64,000 nucleotides of DNA from Ignavibacteriales bacterium (GTDB taxonomy: Bacteria; Bacteroidota; Ignavibacteria; Ignavibacteriales; Melioribacteraceae): NCBI GenBank assembly GCA_021740915.1, contig JAIOYW010000001.1, forward strand, positions 341,311-405,310, in the 5' to 3' direction. The notes beneath the pieces were generated by a model, which saw only the letters and a program-made list of their open reading frames with translations, searched no databases and was not told the DNA's origin. This document shows positions 37,611 through 47,500 of this stretch, piece after piece. Each line of letters starts with the position of its first letter. The first letter of the stretch is position 1. The translations under genes and the position numbers were made by a program.

Positions 37611-39095
37611 CTAATTAAATCTTTTATATTTGGTCAATCCCCCGCGATGAGTGGAAATCCACATTACTTTATTGGGAGCCTCAGTAACTCCGGTAATATA
37701 ATAAGATTTTAATCCGCTGCTTTTAGGATCAAAAGAAATAGTCGGGGACACATTCTTTTTATATCTTAATAATCCCTTCTGCGTCCCGATCCAAACATAA
37801 TTATCCTCTGAACAAAATATGTTATTAACTGTATTATCGCCCAGAGAAAGCACAGTTTTCCACGCGCCATTTTCATAGAGCAGAACAAATATGCTCCGCT
37901 CAACAGAAGCGCCGAAAAATCCTTCTCCCGATTTTAGAAAATCGATAGCGATTATCTCTTTCCATACATTTGGCGGAATCTCTTTCCAACTTCCCCCAAG
38001 ATCATCCGGATCAGGCAAACCGTAAGTACTCCATTTAATCGAGTTGAAACTCGCCAGGCACGTCTTCACAACGGATGCCCAGAGATTTCTGTTAGGCTGA
38101 AATTTAACTTTTGCAACCCAGGTCGCGGGTAGTTTTGAATTTGAGGAGTTCAGCAAAATCCATCGCCCATTATACAGTCTGACAAGTCCGGATTTTGTGC
38201 CGACAAGTGCATTGCCAGTACTGTCCACATCAATCGAGGACACATAATCGATAGGCATACCCGTATTGGCACTATTCAGAATTTCCCAGGAGCCGTTGTC
38301 ATAGATAGCAATACCCTCGTCAGTTCCAATCCATAACTTGCCAAAATAATCATATTTCAAAGTCAGAACATAGTTTGATGGAAGTGGCGAATTGTCTTTA
38401 TTAAAAATTTTCCATTCTTTCCAATCGTAATAGATAAGACCCAAAGATTCACTTCCTGCCCAAACATGACTATTTTTGTCAGTAGTAACGCATGTGATTT
38501 CATCAGTGGGTATCCCTGAATTTAATGTTGTATAGGTCACCCATTTAGAGGTATCATCAAGAGCAAAATCGGCAGTTGTAATCGTGCTGCTATAAACATT
38601 ATATCTCAATGATGTATTCCAAAAGCCCTGTTTTTTAAATGTAATTTTCCTTATTCCCGGTCGGATACCAGTCACTCTCGCAGGCGTTATTATACCTGTC
38701 GAGGAATCATCAACTAATATTTCTGCTCCCGGAGGAGTTGATGTACATTCAATTGTTCCATACATCCTTGGGTTCTTGAGATAATCTACAAAAACTTCAA
38801 CTTTTCCATCTTTGGGCATTTCGATATAAAGTGCAGTATCTTTATAGTAATCTTTCCTGAGAACAAGTTTATAAGTACCCTCATTGAGCCATGTCATACT
38901 ATCTGGTGTAAAATACCCACTTTTTTTCTCATTCAGATAGATACCGGCACCAGCGGGATATGAGGATACGATCAATCTACCTTTATCAGCAGGTTTTTCT
39001 GGTGGAGTATTCGAAAGTTCCTTCTCACAAGCCGTTAAAAACACCAGTATTATAAGTAAAGCAAAAACATAAAAATATTTATTATTAGACAGCAT
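37611..39095 (-). CDS. PEGA-domain / beta-propeller lipoprotein (copy 2)
   Basis: 494 residues from the ATG at 39095, chosen because it gives a proper lipoprotein signal (FALLIILVFLTAC, Cys23); the frame is open to 39143 but that overlaps the previous gene. Two PEGA domains (GRLIVSSYPAGAGIYLNEKK and GTIECTSTPPGAEILVDDSS) and a C-terminal propeller with WVTYTTLNSGIPTDEITCV, HVWAGS, KLWIGTDEGIAIYDNG and NALVGTKSGLVRLYNG. The propeller is almost block-for-block the same as copy 1, so the pair arose by tandem duplication. No kinase is fused to it, unlike many propeller sensors. Confidence 0.85.
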   Translation of the reverse strand: MLSNNKYFYVFALLIILVFLTACEKELSNTPPEKPADKGRLIVSSYPAGAGIYLNEKKSGYFTPDSMTWLNEGTYKLVLRKDYYKDTALYIEMPKDGKVEVFVDYLKNPRMYGTIECTSTPPGAEILVDDSSTGIITPARVTGIRPGIRKITFKKQGFWNTSLRYNVYSSTITTADFALDDTSKWVTYTTLNSGIPTDEITCVTTDKNSHVWAGSESLGLIYYDWKEWKIFNKDNSPLPSNYVLTLKYDYFGKLWIGTDEGIAIYDNGSWEILNSANTGMPIDYVSSIDVDSTGNALVGTKSGLVRLYNGRWILLNSSNSKLPATWVAKVKFQPNRNLWASVVKTCLASFNSIKWSTYGLPDPDDLGGSWKEIPPNVWKEIIAIDFLKSGEGFFGASVERSIFVLLYENGAWKTVLSLGDNTVNNIFCSEDNYVWIGTQKGLLRYKKNVSPTISFDPKSSGLKSYYITGVTEAPNKVMWISTHRGGLTKYKRFN

Positions 39096-39117
39096 ACTAT
39101 GTAAAAACTCCAAAAAT

Positions 39118-40083
39118 TTAATTTGTTCCCAGTTTGTAACCATATTTTTTAATGTACAATTCGTCGAAATAAATTACAACTCCATTTTTAATATACGAGC
39201 AGAAAATACCCAGACCACCATCAATGTTTGTAACATCGAGCTCATCCAACCTGATGGAATACTCATTGACAATATTATTTGTCGATGAATAATAACTTGT
39301 CAAGTTCTCATCAAAAGTGGCTATTTCAAGATAAAGGTGAATAATCTCAAAATTACCTTTATTCTCATCTTCGGCAGAAATATCCTGAAGTACTTTATCA
39401 ATCGCTGAAAACTCATATACAATACCAGTCTCTTTGGAAGCCTGAGGATAATAAGGGTCGGTCACTCCGTTTCTGTTCAGAAATTGTGCAGGTACTATTA
39501 CGGTTTTTGCTACTTCAACACCTCCAACTATCTGGTTATATCTTAAAGTGAGCCTGGGTAAAAACATTAATCCGTTTCTTTCGGTTTTCCATCTGATAGT
39601 CACAGTTTTTCTATTTTCCGGAGGTATTAGATAATCACTGTCCTCAGAAAAATTTATTCTCTCCGGAAGTCTTGTTGAACTGCTAAGTCTTTTCCCATTT
39701 GGCAGAAGAGCTTCAATCTCAATATAGCTGCCCGCATCGGGTCTGAATCCATCGATATAATAAAATTTGTAAGGATCGTCATACCTATGTACCACAGGAT
39801 CAAAAACAAGGCTATCCCTCATGAAATAAACAGTGTCCTTATACCATAGTCTTATTATCGAGCCTTCAATAAATTGGCTCTGAGTATTGACATTTGGATC
39901 AAGTCCTGGTACATCATAATTTTTCAGTACAGTTGCCACCTGAAAAGATGTGTCACCTCTTATTACGGAGTTTAAAACATAATTCTGCTGAAAATCAGCT
40001 TTAGTTTTTACCGGATCTTCACACCCCATAAAGAACATTACAGTTATAAGAGATAGCATAAATAGTCTGATAATATTTTTCAT
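39118..40083 (-). CDS. DUF4249-family lipoprotein
   Basis: 321 residues with a lipoprotein signal (LMLSLITVMFFMGC, Cys21 by lipobox). The NYVLNSVIRGD start, the VEVA-type beta repeats and the layout directly downstream of a TonB-dependent receptor (overlap of four bases) match DUF4249 proteins, which in Bacteroidota are regularly found next to such receptors. It is probably a surface or periplasmic accessory of the receptor, by analogy with SusD-like pairs; the ligand is unknown. Confidence 0.78.
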   Translation of the reverse strand: MKNIIRLFMLSLITVMFFMGCEDPVKTKADFQQNYVLNSVIRGDTSFQVATVLKNYDVPGLDPNVNTQSQFIEGSIIRLWYKDTVYFMRDSLVFDPVVHRYDDPYKFYYIDGFRPDAGSYIEIEALLPNGKRLSSSTRLPERINFSEDSDYLIPPENRKTVTIRWKTERNGLMFLPRLTLRYNQIVGGVEVAKTVIVPAQFLNRNGVTDPYYPQASKETGIVYEFSAIDKVLQDISAEDENKGNFEIIHLYLEIATFDENLTSYYSSTNNIVNEYSIRLDELDVTNIDGGLGIFCSYIKNGVVIYFDELYIKKYGYKLGTN

Positions 40084-42299
40084 ATCTCCACCTGCACTGT
40101 TGCTGTTGGAAGAAATGGCAGCATATTCACAATCTCCCCCGTGTCCCTCTCATAATAAAAGATATTTTTTCTATCGTAAACATTGAGGATGCTAAAATCA
40201 ATATCAATCTTAAGCGGACCAAATATAAATTTCTTTGAAAGACTCAAATCAAGGCGGTGATATTCTGGAAGTCTGCCTCCATTAATATTTGCCAATATCG
40301 AATACGGTTGATAATATGTTCCGCCAAGACCCTGATTGTAAATATTAGTAAGGTACATTTTATCATAATATCCGAGGATTTGTGTAAAAGGAATACCGGT
40401 ATTATATAGCCATATCGCACTGGCAATCCATCCGCTGCCAATATTATATTCAAGAGAAAGATTTACAGCATGTCTCGAATCGTATTTAGGGTAATACACC
40501 CAGTCATTTATTTCTTTGTACGCCCAACTAAGCGTATATGCTGCTGAGATATTCAAAGGATCGTCCTGATATTTCAAAAGAAATTCCCAGCCATATGCAT
40601 CTCCCCTGCCGGCAACAAGGTCGGGATCAGTTGAGTAAATCTTGTCCCTGTTCAGATCAGGAAGATTTTGTGTCTTCTTAATATACCCTTCAATATCAAA
40701 ACTAATCGTTTCAAAAAACCTAGTCTGAAGCCCTATAATGTAATGAATGGAACGAGACGGAGAAAGATAATCAGGAGTAATAACCCAGGGTTCAAAAAGA
40801 GAAATCACCTCATTCTCATTCGTGAGAGTAGTCATCTCCTGCTGATATATACCCCACGCTCCTTTAATTGCAATATTATCATTCAATCTGTAGGTGGCGC
40901 TAATTCTCGGTTCCGGGAAACCTGAACCATTTTTATTAAGTCCGGCAAGATTATACCTCATTCCGAGATCGAGACCAACCTGCTTATATCGCAGAAATTT
41001 ATATTTGAAAAATAACGCCAGGTTTGCCGCGGTATTATTAATATCGGTTGGTACTCCCCGCTGATTTAACTGAAAAAGTTTTGTATTGATGCTCTTAATA
41101 TGAATTCCGGTATTGATCTCATCCTTGCTGTCAAAAATATATGTAAATTCAGACCTGAGCGAAATATCGTTCACCACATTTTCTTTGGGGTTAGTAGTGC
41201 TAAGATTGGGAATAACTTCCCCGCTAAACCTGCTCAGTGAGACATCAAATTCTGAAAATAAGGGACTGTCATAAACATGAAACCACTTGAATCCTACTAG
41301 ATTATTTGTCCATCCAAAATCTTCTTTCAGTGGATCGTCATTCAGTAATTTATCATTACTAAGGAATCCATGAACTTCAAATTTCGCCCCGGGAATAAAA
41401 TCAGCATCAGCATAATTCACTTTAAATGAGAGGTCATGAAAGTCGAATGGGGCTCTTTTATTATTCAAAAACTTCTTAAGTATTTCATTCGCATAACTTT
41501 TCCTGCCGGACAAAATGAACGAACCTCCTGGAATTGGTCCCTGAAGCAGTAATTTGCCTGAGAGATAACTTGAACTCGCTTTCCCGCTGAATGAATTTTT
41601 ATTGCCGTCTTTGGTAATTATTTTAAGGACAGATGAAAGTCTGCTTCCAAATTCAGCAGTAAAGCCACCTTTATAAAACTCAAGATTATTGATTATCTCC
41701 GGATCGATTACACTAAACATCCCTAAAGCATGGAACGGATTATATACTGTCGTATTATTGAGCAGCACCAGGTTCTGATCACTCCCGCCGCCTCTAACAT
41801 AATATCGTGCGGAGACATCGCCGGTTGTCCTAACCCCCGGCATATATTGCAAAGATCTGAAAATATCAGTCTCCACACCTTTGGGCATCATCTCAAGTTC
41901 CCTGACGGTGATTCTCTGAAGGCCTATATCCGTTTCATTCTCCCGGATAATTTTTTCTCCGACCTTCTCGATGGTTTGCATTTCAATCTGAACCGGTTCC
42001 AATTCAAAATCAATCTGCGTAATTTTATTCGGTAATACCTGAGCCTTTAAGGATTTTGACTCATAGGATACGTAGGATACGTGCAGCGTATAAGTTTTTC
42101 CTGAGGGAATACCGGTAAATATAAAATAGCCGTTCTGATCTGAGGAAGTTCCTTTTTTTAGTTCTTCGATGAAAACATTTCCATAAGCAAGTATTTCACC
42201 GGTATTTTTATCAGTAATTTTTCCTCTGATTTTCCCCGTTGGCTGGGCGAAAATTACTCCTGAACTTAACAACAAAAATAGTAGAAAGTATTTGGGCAT
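40080..42299 (-). CDS. TonB-dependent receptor with carboxypeptidase-regulatory-like domain
   Basis: 739 residues with a signal peptide (KYFLLFLLLSSGVIFAQ). An N-terminal CarboxypepD_reg-like beta domain (about 22-110: GKIRGKITDKNTGEILAYGN) is followed by a TonB plug (about 125-230: FRSLQYMPGVRTTG, ARYYVRGGGSDQNLVLLNN) and a beta-barrel to the C-terminus. Known role: energy-dependent outer-membrane import or signalling. Paired with the DUF4249 lipoprotein by a four-base overlap. Ligand unknown. It is first in a leftward run that continues through the PEGA lipoproteins to pbpC. Confidence 0.9.
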   Translation of the reverse strand: MPKYFLLFLLLSSGVIFAQPTGKIRGKITDKNTGEILAYGNVFIEELKKGTSSDQNGYFIFTGIPSGKTYTLHVSYVSYESKSLKAQVLPNKITQIDFELEPVQIEMQTIEKVGEKIIRENETDIGLQRITVRELEMMPKGVETDIFRSLQYMPGVRTTGDVSARYYVRGGGSDQNLVLLNNTTVYNPFHALGMFSVIDPEIINNLEFYKGGFTAEFGSRLSSVLKIITKDGNKNSFSGKASSSYLSGKLLLQGPIPGGSFILSGRKSYANEILKKFLNNKRAPFDFHDLSFKVNYADADFIPGAKFEVHGFLSNDKLLNDDPLKEDFGWTNNLVGFKWFHVYDSPLFSEFDVSLSRFSGEVIPNLSTTNPKENVVNDISLRSEFTYIFDSKDEINTGIHIKSINTKLFQLNQRGVPTDINNTAANLALFFKYKFLRYKQVGLDLGMRYNLAGLNKNGSGFPEPRISATYRLNDNIAIKGAWGIYQQEMTTLTNENEVISLFEPWVITPDYLSPSRSIHYIIGLQTRFFETISFDIEGYIKKTQNLPDLNRDKIYSTDPDLVAGRGDAYGWEFLLKYQDDPLNISAAYTLSWAYKEINDWVYYPKYDSRHAVNLSLEYNIGSGWIASAIWLYNTGIPFTQILGYYDKMYLTNIYNQGLGGTYYQPYSILANINGGRLPEYHRLDLSLSKKFIFGPLKIDIDFSILNVYDRKNIFYYERDTGEIVNMLPFLPTATVQVEI

Positions 42300-42415
42300 A
42301 AAATTGAGTTTTATTATTCAAAAAACAAACTTATAAATTAATATTAATCATGATTAAATACTCAAGATTTTTTTTGATTTTCAAGGGTAAAAATAAACTC
42401 TTAAGTTAAAGAAAA

Positions 42416-42443
42416 TTAATTTTGGTGTTTTTGCCAAAATTAA
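42416..42443. promoter_or_regulatory. Perfect inverted repeat upstream of the beta-lactamase-like gene
   Basis: Arms TTAATTTTGG (42416-42425) and CCAAAATTAA (42434-42443) are exact reverse complements with an 8-base spacer. The element lies about 33 bases before the ATG at 42477, in the gap divergent to the TonB receptor. Position and symmetry suggest an operator; the AT-rich arms lower the weight of the evidence. Confidence 0.4.
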
Positions 42444-42476
42444 AATGAATCCTGACAATAATTCTACTGAGGAAAA

Positions 42477-43424
42477 ATGCATTCGTTCTGGTTGTTTTTA
42501 ATTTTTATAATAGTGAGTGCTTCAAAGTTTTTTTCACAGGGAGTGGTCATTCCGAATTATTTCGTCACTGATAGTACTCTCAGTGATCAAATCCTCGAAA
42601 TCGTGAATGAACTTGGGCTTGCTGGTGATTACGATGTCGGTGAAGACGGTATTGAACAGATTTCTCTTGCAGTGGTTGATCTCGCAAACAACGGTCCGGT
42701 TTTAGCTGGCTATAAATACGGAAATTTCATTTATCCGGCATCAGTTTATAAAATGTACGTGGCTGCTGAAATACTTCATCAGATTTCTCTTGGCGAGTAT
42801 TCGTTAAACCGTATTCATATCGTTGAAGGACATAATGCTGTTGACAAAAATAAAGAAATAGGCAATGATCCGCGTCCGCTTTTAAAACCCGGTGATACCG
42901 TGAACGTAAATTATTTGCTCGATTTAATGATTACCAGAAGTGATAATTCGGCTGCGAACTGCCTGATTGATGTTGCCCGGCGTGAGAAAATCAATCAACT
43001 CATGAGTAAGTATAATTGGCATGGAAGCGAAGTCACCAGAAAATTCTTGCGTAGGAAATTTGAAGATCCGGGTTATGAAAACATCCCGGGAACAGAAACA
43101 TGCGCCCTTCACGCAGCCGATTTTATGTACAAAATTGAAACAAATACTCTGGTTGATCCCTGGGTTAGCCAGCAAATGAAAATTTTGCTTGGGAGGCAGC
43201 TCGATAATACCAAATTATCAAGGGGTTTACCCGATAATGCAGTTTTTTATCATAAAACAGGCTGGTACTCTTTCTGGACAAATGACGTTGGAATAGTTAA
43301 TGATGGTAATATCAGGTATATTATTTCCTGTTTTTTGCCTTTGAAAGAAGAAGCAGCTCTTCCAAAATTTCGTGAACTTGCCTCCAGGATTCATCACTTA
43401 ATATCAAACCGGAACAAGCATTGA
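42477..43424 (+). CDS. Class A beta-lactamase-like serine hydrolase
   Basis: 315 residues with a signal peptide (FWLFLIFIIVSASKFFSQG). Active-site motifs of the penicillin-recognising family: ASVYK with Ser89 and Lys92, SDN at 155-157 and HKTG with Lys260-Thr-Gly262. The omega-loop has Glu196 seven residues before an IPG, the position of the class A general base, but the usual ExxLN reads EDPGY. It belongs to the class A-like hydrolases (PF13354); whether it hydrolyses beta-lactams or acts on peptidoglycan is open. Single-gene unit, with a terminator after it. Confidence 0.83.
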   Translation: MHSFWLFLIFIIVSASKFFSQGVVIPNYFVTDSTLSDQILEIVNELGLAGDYDVGEDGIEQISLAVVDLANNGPVLAGYKYGNFIYPASVYKMYVAAEILHQISLGEYSLNRIHIVEGHNAVDKNKEIGNDPRPLLKPGDTVNVNYLLDLMITRSDNSAANCLIDVARREKINQLMSKYNWHGSEVTRKFLRRKFEDPGYENIPGTETCALHAADFMYKIETNTLVDPWVSQQMKILLGRQLDNTKLSRGLPDNAVFYHKTGWYSFWTNDVGIVNDGNIRYIISCFLPLKEEAALPKFRELASRIHHLISNRNKH

Positions 43425-43450
43425 CAAAGGATTAAATTCAATTATAAACG

Positions 43451-43500
43451 CAAAGAGCTGTCCATCTGACAGCTCTTTGATATTTTTGTTGATATTTTTT
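43451..43500. terminator. Bidirectional intrinsic terminator
   Basis: A perfect 12-base stem, CAAAGAGCTGTC (43451-43462) and GACAGCTCTTTG (43468-43479), with loop CATCT and a T-rich tract on the plus-strand side (43480-43501). It sits between convergent genes (ends at 43424 and 43504) and should stop the beta-lactamase-like transcript; on the minus strand the tail is less T-rich. Confidence 0.85.
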
Positions 43501-43503
43501 TTA

Positions 43504-44502
43504 TCAGATGAATAATTTATAGCTCTGCAAAGCCTTCATATAATTTGCCCTTTCGAACGCTGCTGGTTCGGCAACTCTGCGCTGGCTCATACTTCCTTTC
43601 ATCTGGGTGATAGATTCATATTCATTCTCTTCCATCCAGATTTGAAGCCCGCTAACCATATCACTCACCCTCGAGATACCGTGTTTGAGCAATTCAGAAC
43701 ATACCATTGCAACATCACCGCCAGCCATCATAACCTTAATAACATCAAGATGACTGTGAACACCTGAAGTGGCTGCCATGCTCGCCTTAATATTACCATA
43801 TAGAATTGCTATCCATCTTAGGGGCAGCCTTAATTCCCAATTGGTGCTAAGGACAAGATTAGGTACAACCTCGAGTTTATTAAGATCAAAGTCCGGCTGA
43901 TAAAATCTGTTAAAAAGAACCAGTCCATCTGCTCCGGCACCATCCAGTTTTTTTGCCATATTCGTCATTGACGTAAAAAATGGACTAAGTTTAACTGCGA
44001 CAGGTATTTTTACTTTCGATTTGACAGCTTTAATCGTTTCAACGTACATGTTCTCGATCTCGCTGCTGGGAAGATTTCCATTCGCAGCGATATAATAGAT
44101 GTTAAGTTCAAGAGCATCGGCTCCTGCCTGCTCAATATTCTTGGCATAATTCACCCAACCTCCGGCACTGACTCCGTTCAGACTTCCAATGATTGGTATA
44201 TTAACTGATTTTTTCAGTTTAGCAATATGATCAAGGTATTCAACCGGTCCCAGCTTGAATTCATCCGGTTCAGGAAAGTATGATGTTGCTTCGGCATAGC
44301 TCTCGGAACCATATGAAAGATAGTGATCTATCTCGCCTGATTCATGGTTGATCTGCTCCTCGAAAAGCGAATACACTACAACCGCAGAGGCGCCGGCATC
44401 TTCCAGCGCTTTTACTGAATCGACGTTTTGAGACAGTGGAGAGGCTGAAGGCACTACGGGATTTTTTAGTTTCAATCCCAGATAATTTGTTGTAAGATCC
44501 AT
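43504..44502 (-). CDS. Dihydroorotate dehydrogenase-like flavoprotein adjacent to nifJ
   Basis: 332 residues with the DHOD TIM-barrel fold: [20 protein letters not shown] at the start, [22 protein letters not shown] and [13 protein letters not shown]. The orotate-binding and catalytic Cys/Ser context of class 1 enzymes is not obvious, and the C-terminal phosphate-binding region is altered ([19 protein letters not shown]). It is 60 bases after the pyruvate:ferredoxin oxidoreductase gene on the same strand. I recall such DHOD-like proteins next to nifJ in related groups; a redox role with ferredoxin is more likely than pyrimidine synthesis, but this is inference. Confidence 0.8.
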   Translation of the reverse strand: MDLTTNYLGLKLKNPVVPSASPLSQNVDSVKALEDAGASAVVVYSLFEEQINHESGEIDHYLSYGSESYAEATSYFPEPDEFKLGPVEYLDHIAKLKKSVNIPIIGSLNGVSAGGWVNYAKNIEQAGADALELNIYYIAANGNLPSSEIENMYVETIKAVKSKVKIPVAVKLSPFFTSMTNMAKKLDGAGADGLVLFNRFYQPDFDLNKLEVVPNLVLSTNWELRLPLRWIAILYGNIKASMAATSGVHSHLDVIKVMMAGGDVAMVCSELLKHGISRVSDMVSGLQIWMEENEYESITQMKGSMSQRRVAEPAAFERANYMKALQSYKLFI

Positions 44503-44562
44503 TATTACTCCTATAATTTTCTCATTTAATATTGCGGTTCCTTTCCAGGAACCGCATCGATA

Positions 44563-47500
44563 TTAATTTACTTTTTCTTCGTTATCTTTTGTGTCCTTTG
44601 AATAATCCAGGGCAGCAAGCTGTTCATAGTATTTCCATTTTGCCAGTACCTCTTCCTGTGCCAGGGCAAGCAGTTTTTTAGCATTTTCCGGATGAGACTT
44701 AGTCAACATCTTGTAACGAGTCTCCTTGTAGATATAGTCTTCCAGTTTAATGCTGGCAGGTTTGGAATCCAGTTTAAGCGGGTTTTTACCTTCTTTAACA
44801 TTTTCCGGATTATACCTGTAAAGTGGCCAGTATGCTGATTCAACTGCAAGTTTTTGGCTGTCAAGTCCCTTCTGCATATTTATTCCGTGAGCTATGCAAT
44901 GGCTGTACGCAATGATCAGCGAAGGACCTTCATAAGCTTCAGCTTCAAGAATTGCCTTTATCGTCTGAACATCATTTGCACCCATTGCAATTTTGGCAAC
45001 ATAAACATTTCCATAGTTCATTGCCATCATTCCGAGGTCTTTTTTACCCATTGGTTTACCGGCTGCTGCAAATTTCGCTACAGCACCCATACCGGTGGAT
45101 TTTGACATTTGCCCGCCTGTATTCGAATAAACCTCAGTATCAAGCACTAAAATGTTTACATTTTTACCTGAAGCGATAACGTGGTCAAGCCCGCCATAAC
45201 CAATATCATAAGCCCAGCCATCCCCGCCCATAATCCAGACAGACTTTTTAACCAGATAGTCGGCAACTGCAAGTAGTTGTTTTGATTCTTCAGTTTTTAT
45301 TTGCTCAAGTTTTTTCTTTAATTCAGCAACTCTTTCACGCTGATCATGAATCCCTGTCTCAGTCTTCTGTTCTGCCTTAAGAACCGCATCTGCTAATGAT
45401 TCTCCTACCTTGGGAGCAAGAACTGCGAGCAATTCTTTCGCAAAATCATTTTGCTTGTCAATCGAAAGACGCATACCCAATCCAAATTCGGCATTATCTT
45501 CAAACAGAGAGTTCGACCATGCCGGTCCACGTCCATCTCTATTAATAGTCCATGGTGTTGTAGGTAAGTTACCGCCATAAATCGAGGAACATCCGGTTGC
45601 ATTAGCAACGATCATTCTATCGCCGAATAACTGACTTACGAGTTTAACATAAGGTGTTTCACCGCAGCCCGTGCAAGCGCCGGAAAATTCGAAGAGCGGC
45701 TGAAGGAATTGTGATCCTTTTACAGTCGTAACATTCACTTCTTTTCTGTCGTATTCAGGAAGATTCAGGAAGAAATCAAAATTTGCTCTTTCTGTTTCCC
45801 TCAGCGGTAACTGAGGAGCCATATTTAATGCTTTGAGCCTGACTTCCTGTTTATTCTTAACCGGACATACTTCGAAGCAAAGTCCGCATCCGGTACAGTC
45901 TTCTACTGCAACCTGAATTGTATAAACCATATCTTCTGAAAATTCCTTTCCTTTCGCTTTCATATATTTGAAAGTGGCAGGAGCATTTTCAAGATATTTT
46001 TTGTCATATGCTTTAATACGGATTGATGCATGGGGACAAACTAATGCACATTTTCCGCACTGGATGCAAATACTTTCGTCCCAGACTGGAACCTCAAGTG
46101 CAATATTCCTTTTTTCCCATTGCGTAGTACCTGAGGGGAAAGTACCATCAATCGGCATTCCACTGACAGGAACGTCATCGCCTTTTCCTTCCATCAATTT
46201 TCCAAGCACTTCACGAACATATTCCGGCGCATTGGGTGAAACAATCGGTGGGATTTCGATTGCAGAAGTCGCTGAAACGGGTATCTTTATTTGATGAAGG
46301 TTTTCTAATGTCTGGTCGACTGCCCTGAAATTTTGTTTAACAATTTCTTCGCCTTTCGACCCGTAGGTTTTTTTGATTGCCTTTTTAATCTGCTCAATAG
46401 CCTCCTCTTTAGGAAGTATTCCGGAGATTGCGAAAAAGCATGTCTGCATAATTGTATTCACTCTGGCGCCCATTCCTGTATCATGAGCAACAGTATAACC
46501 ATCAATTACGTAGAATTTCAGATCTTTCTCAATAATTTGCTGTTGAACTTTTTTGGGCAATTTATCCCAAACTTCATCTTTTGAATAAGGACTGTTGAGC
46601 AGGAATGTCCCGCCTTTTGTTATTTTTTCAAGGACATCAAATTTTTCAAGAAGGTTGAACTGATGACATCCGATAAACTTAGCGCTCTGAATGAGATACG
46701 TTGAGTGAATAGGCTTTTTACCGAAACGAAGATGGGATATTGTCGTCGATCCTGATTTTTTTGAATCATAAACGAAATATCCCTGAGCATAGTTTTCGGT
46801 TTCTTCACCAATAATTTTGATCGAATTCTTATTCGCACCAACTGTCCCATCCGCACCTAAACCGAAGAACATTCCGCGGAACACGCTATCATCTTCTATC
46901 TGGAAAGCCGGATCATAATTCAGACTTGTGAATGTAACATCGTCATTAATTCCAACTGTGAAATGGTTTTTCGGGGCATCAAGTTTCAGATTATCATAAA
47001 TCGCTTTCACCATCGCAGGTGTGAATTCCTTCGAGGATAATCCGTATCTTCCACCAACTATTCTCGGCAGAGTTTTGAATTTTGATCCGCCTTCGAGGAA
47101 TTTCTCAGTGATTGCGGTCACCACATCGAGATAAAGAGGTTCGCCAAGCGCACCCGGTTCTTTTGTCCTATCAAGAACTGCGATTTTTTCGACGGATTCT
47201 GGTATTGCATTAATAAGAGATTCCATCGAGAATGGTCTGAATAATCTTACTTTGATCAAACCGATTTTTTCTTCCATTCTTTCTGTAAGATATTCAACTG
47301 TTTCAAGTGCAGCTTCAGCGCCTGAACCCATCATTATTATAATACGTTTTGCATCGGGGGCACCGAAATAATCAAATAAATGGTACTGTCTGCCTGTGAT
47401 TTCGGCTAATTTATCCATCGATTGCTGAACTTTCCCAGGACAAGCATCATAAAATTTATTCACAGTTTCGCGTCCCTGGAAATACACATCCGGATTCTGA

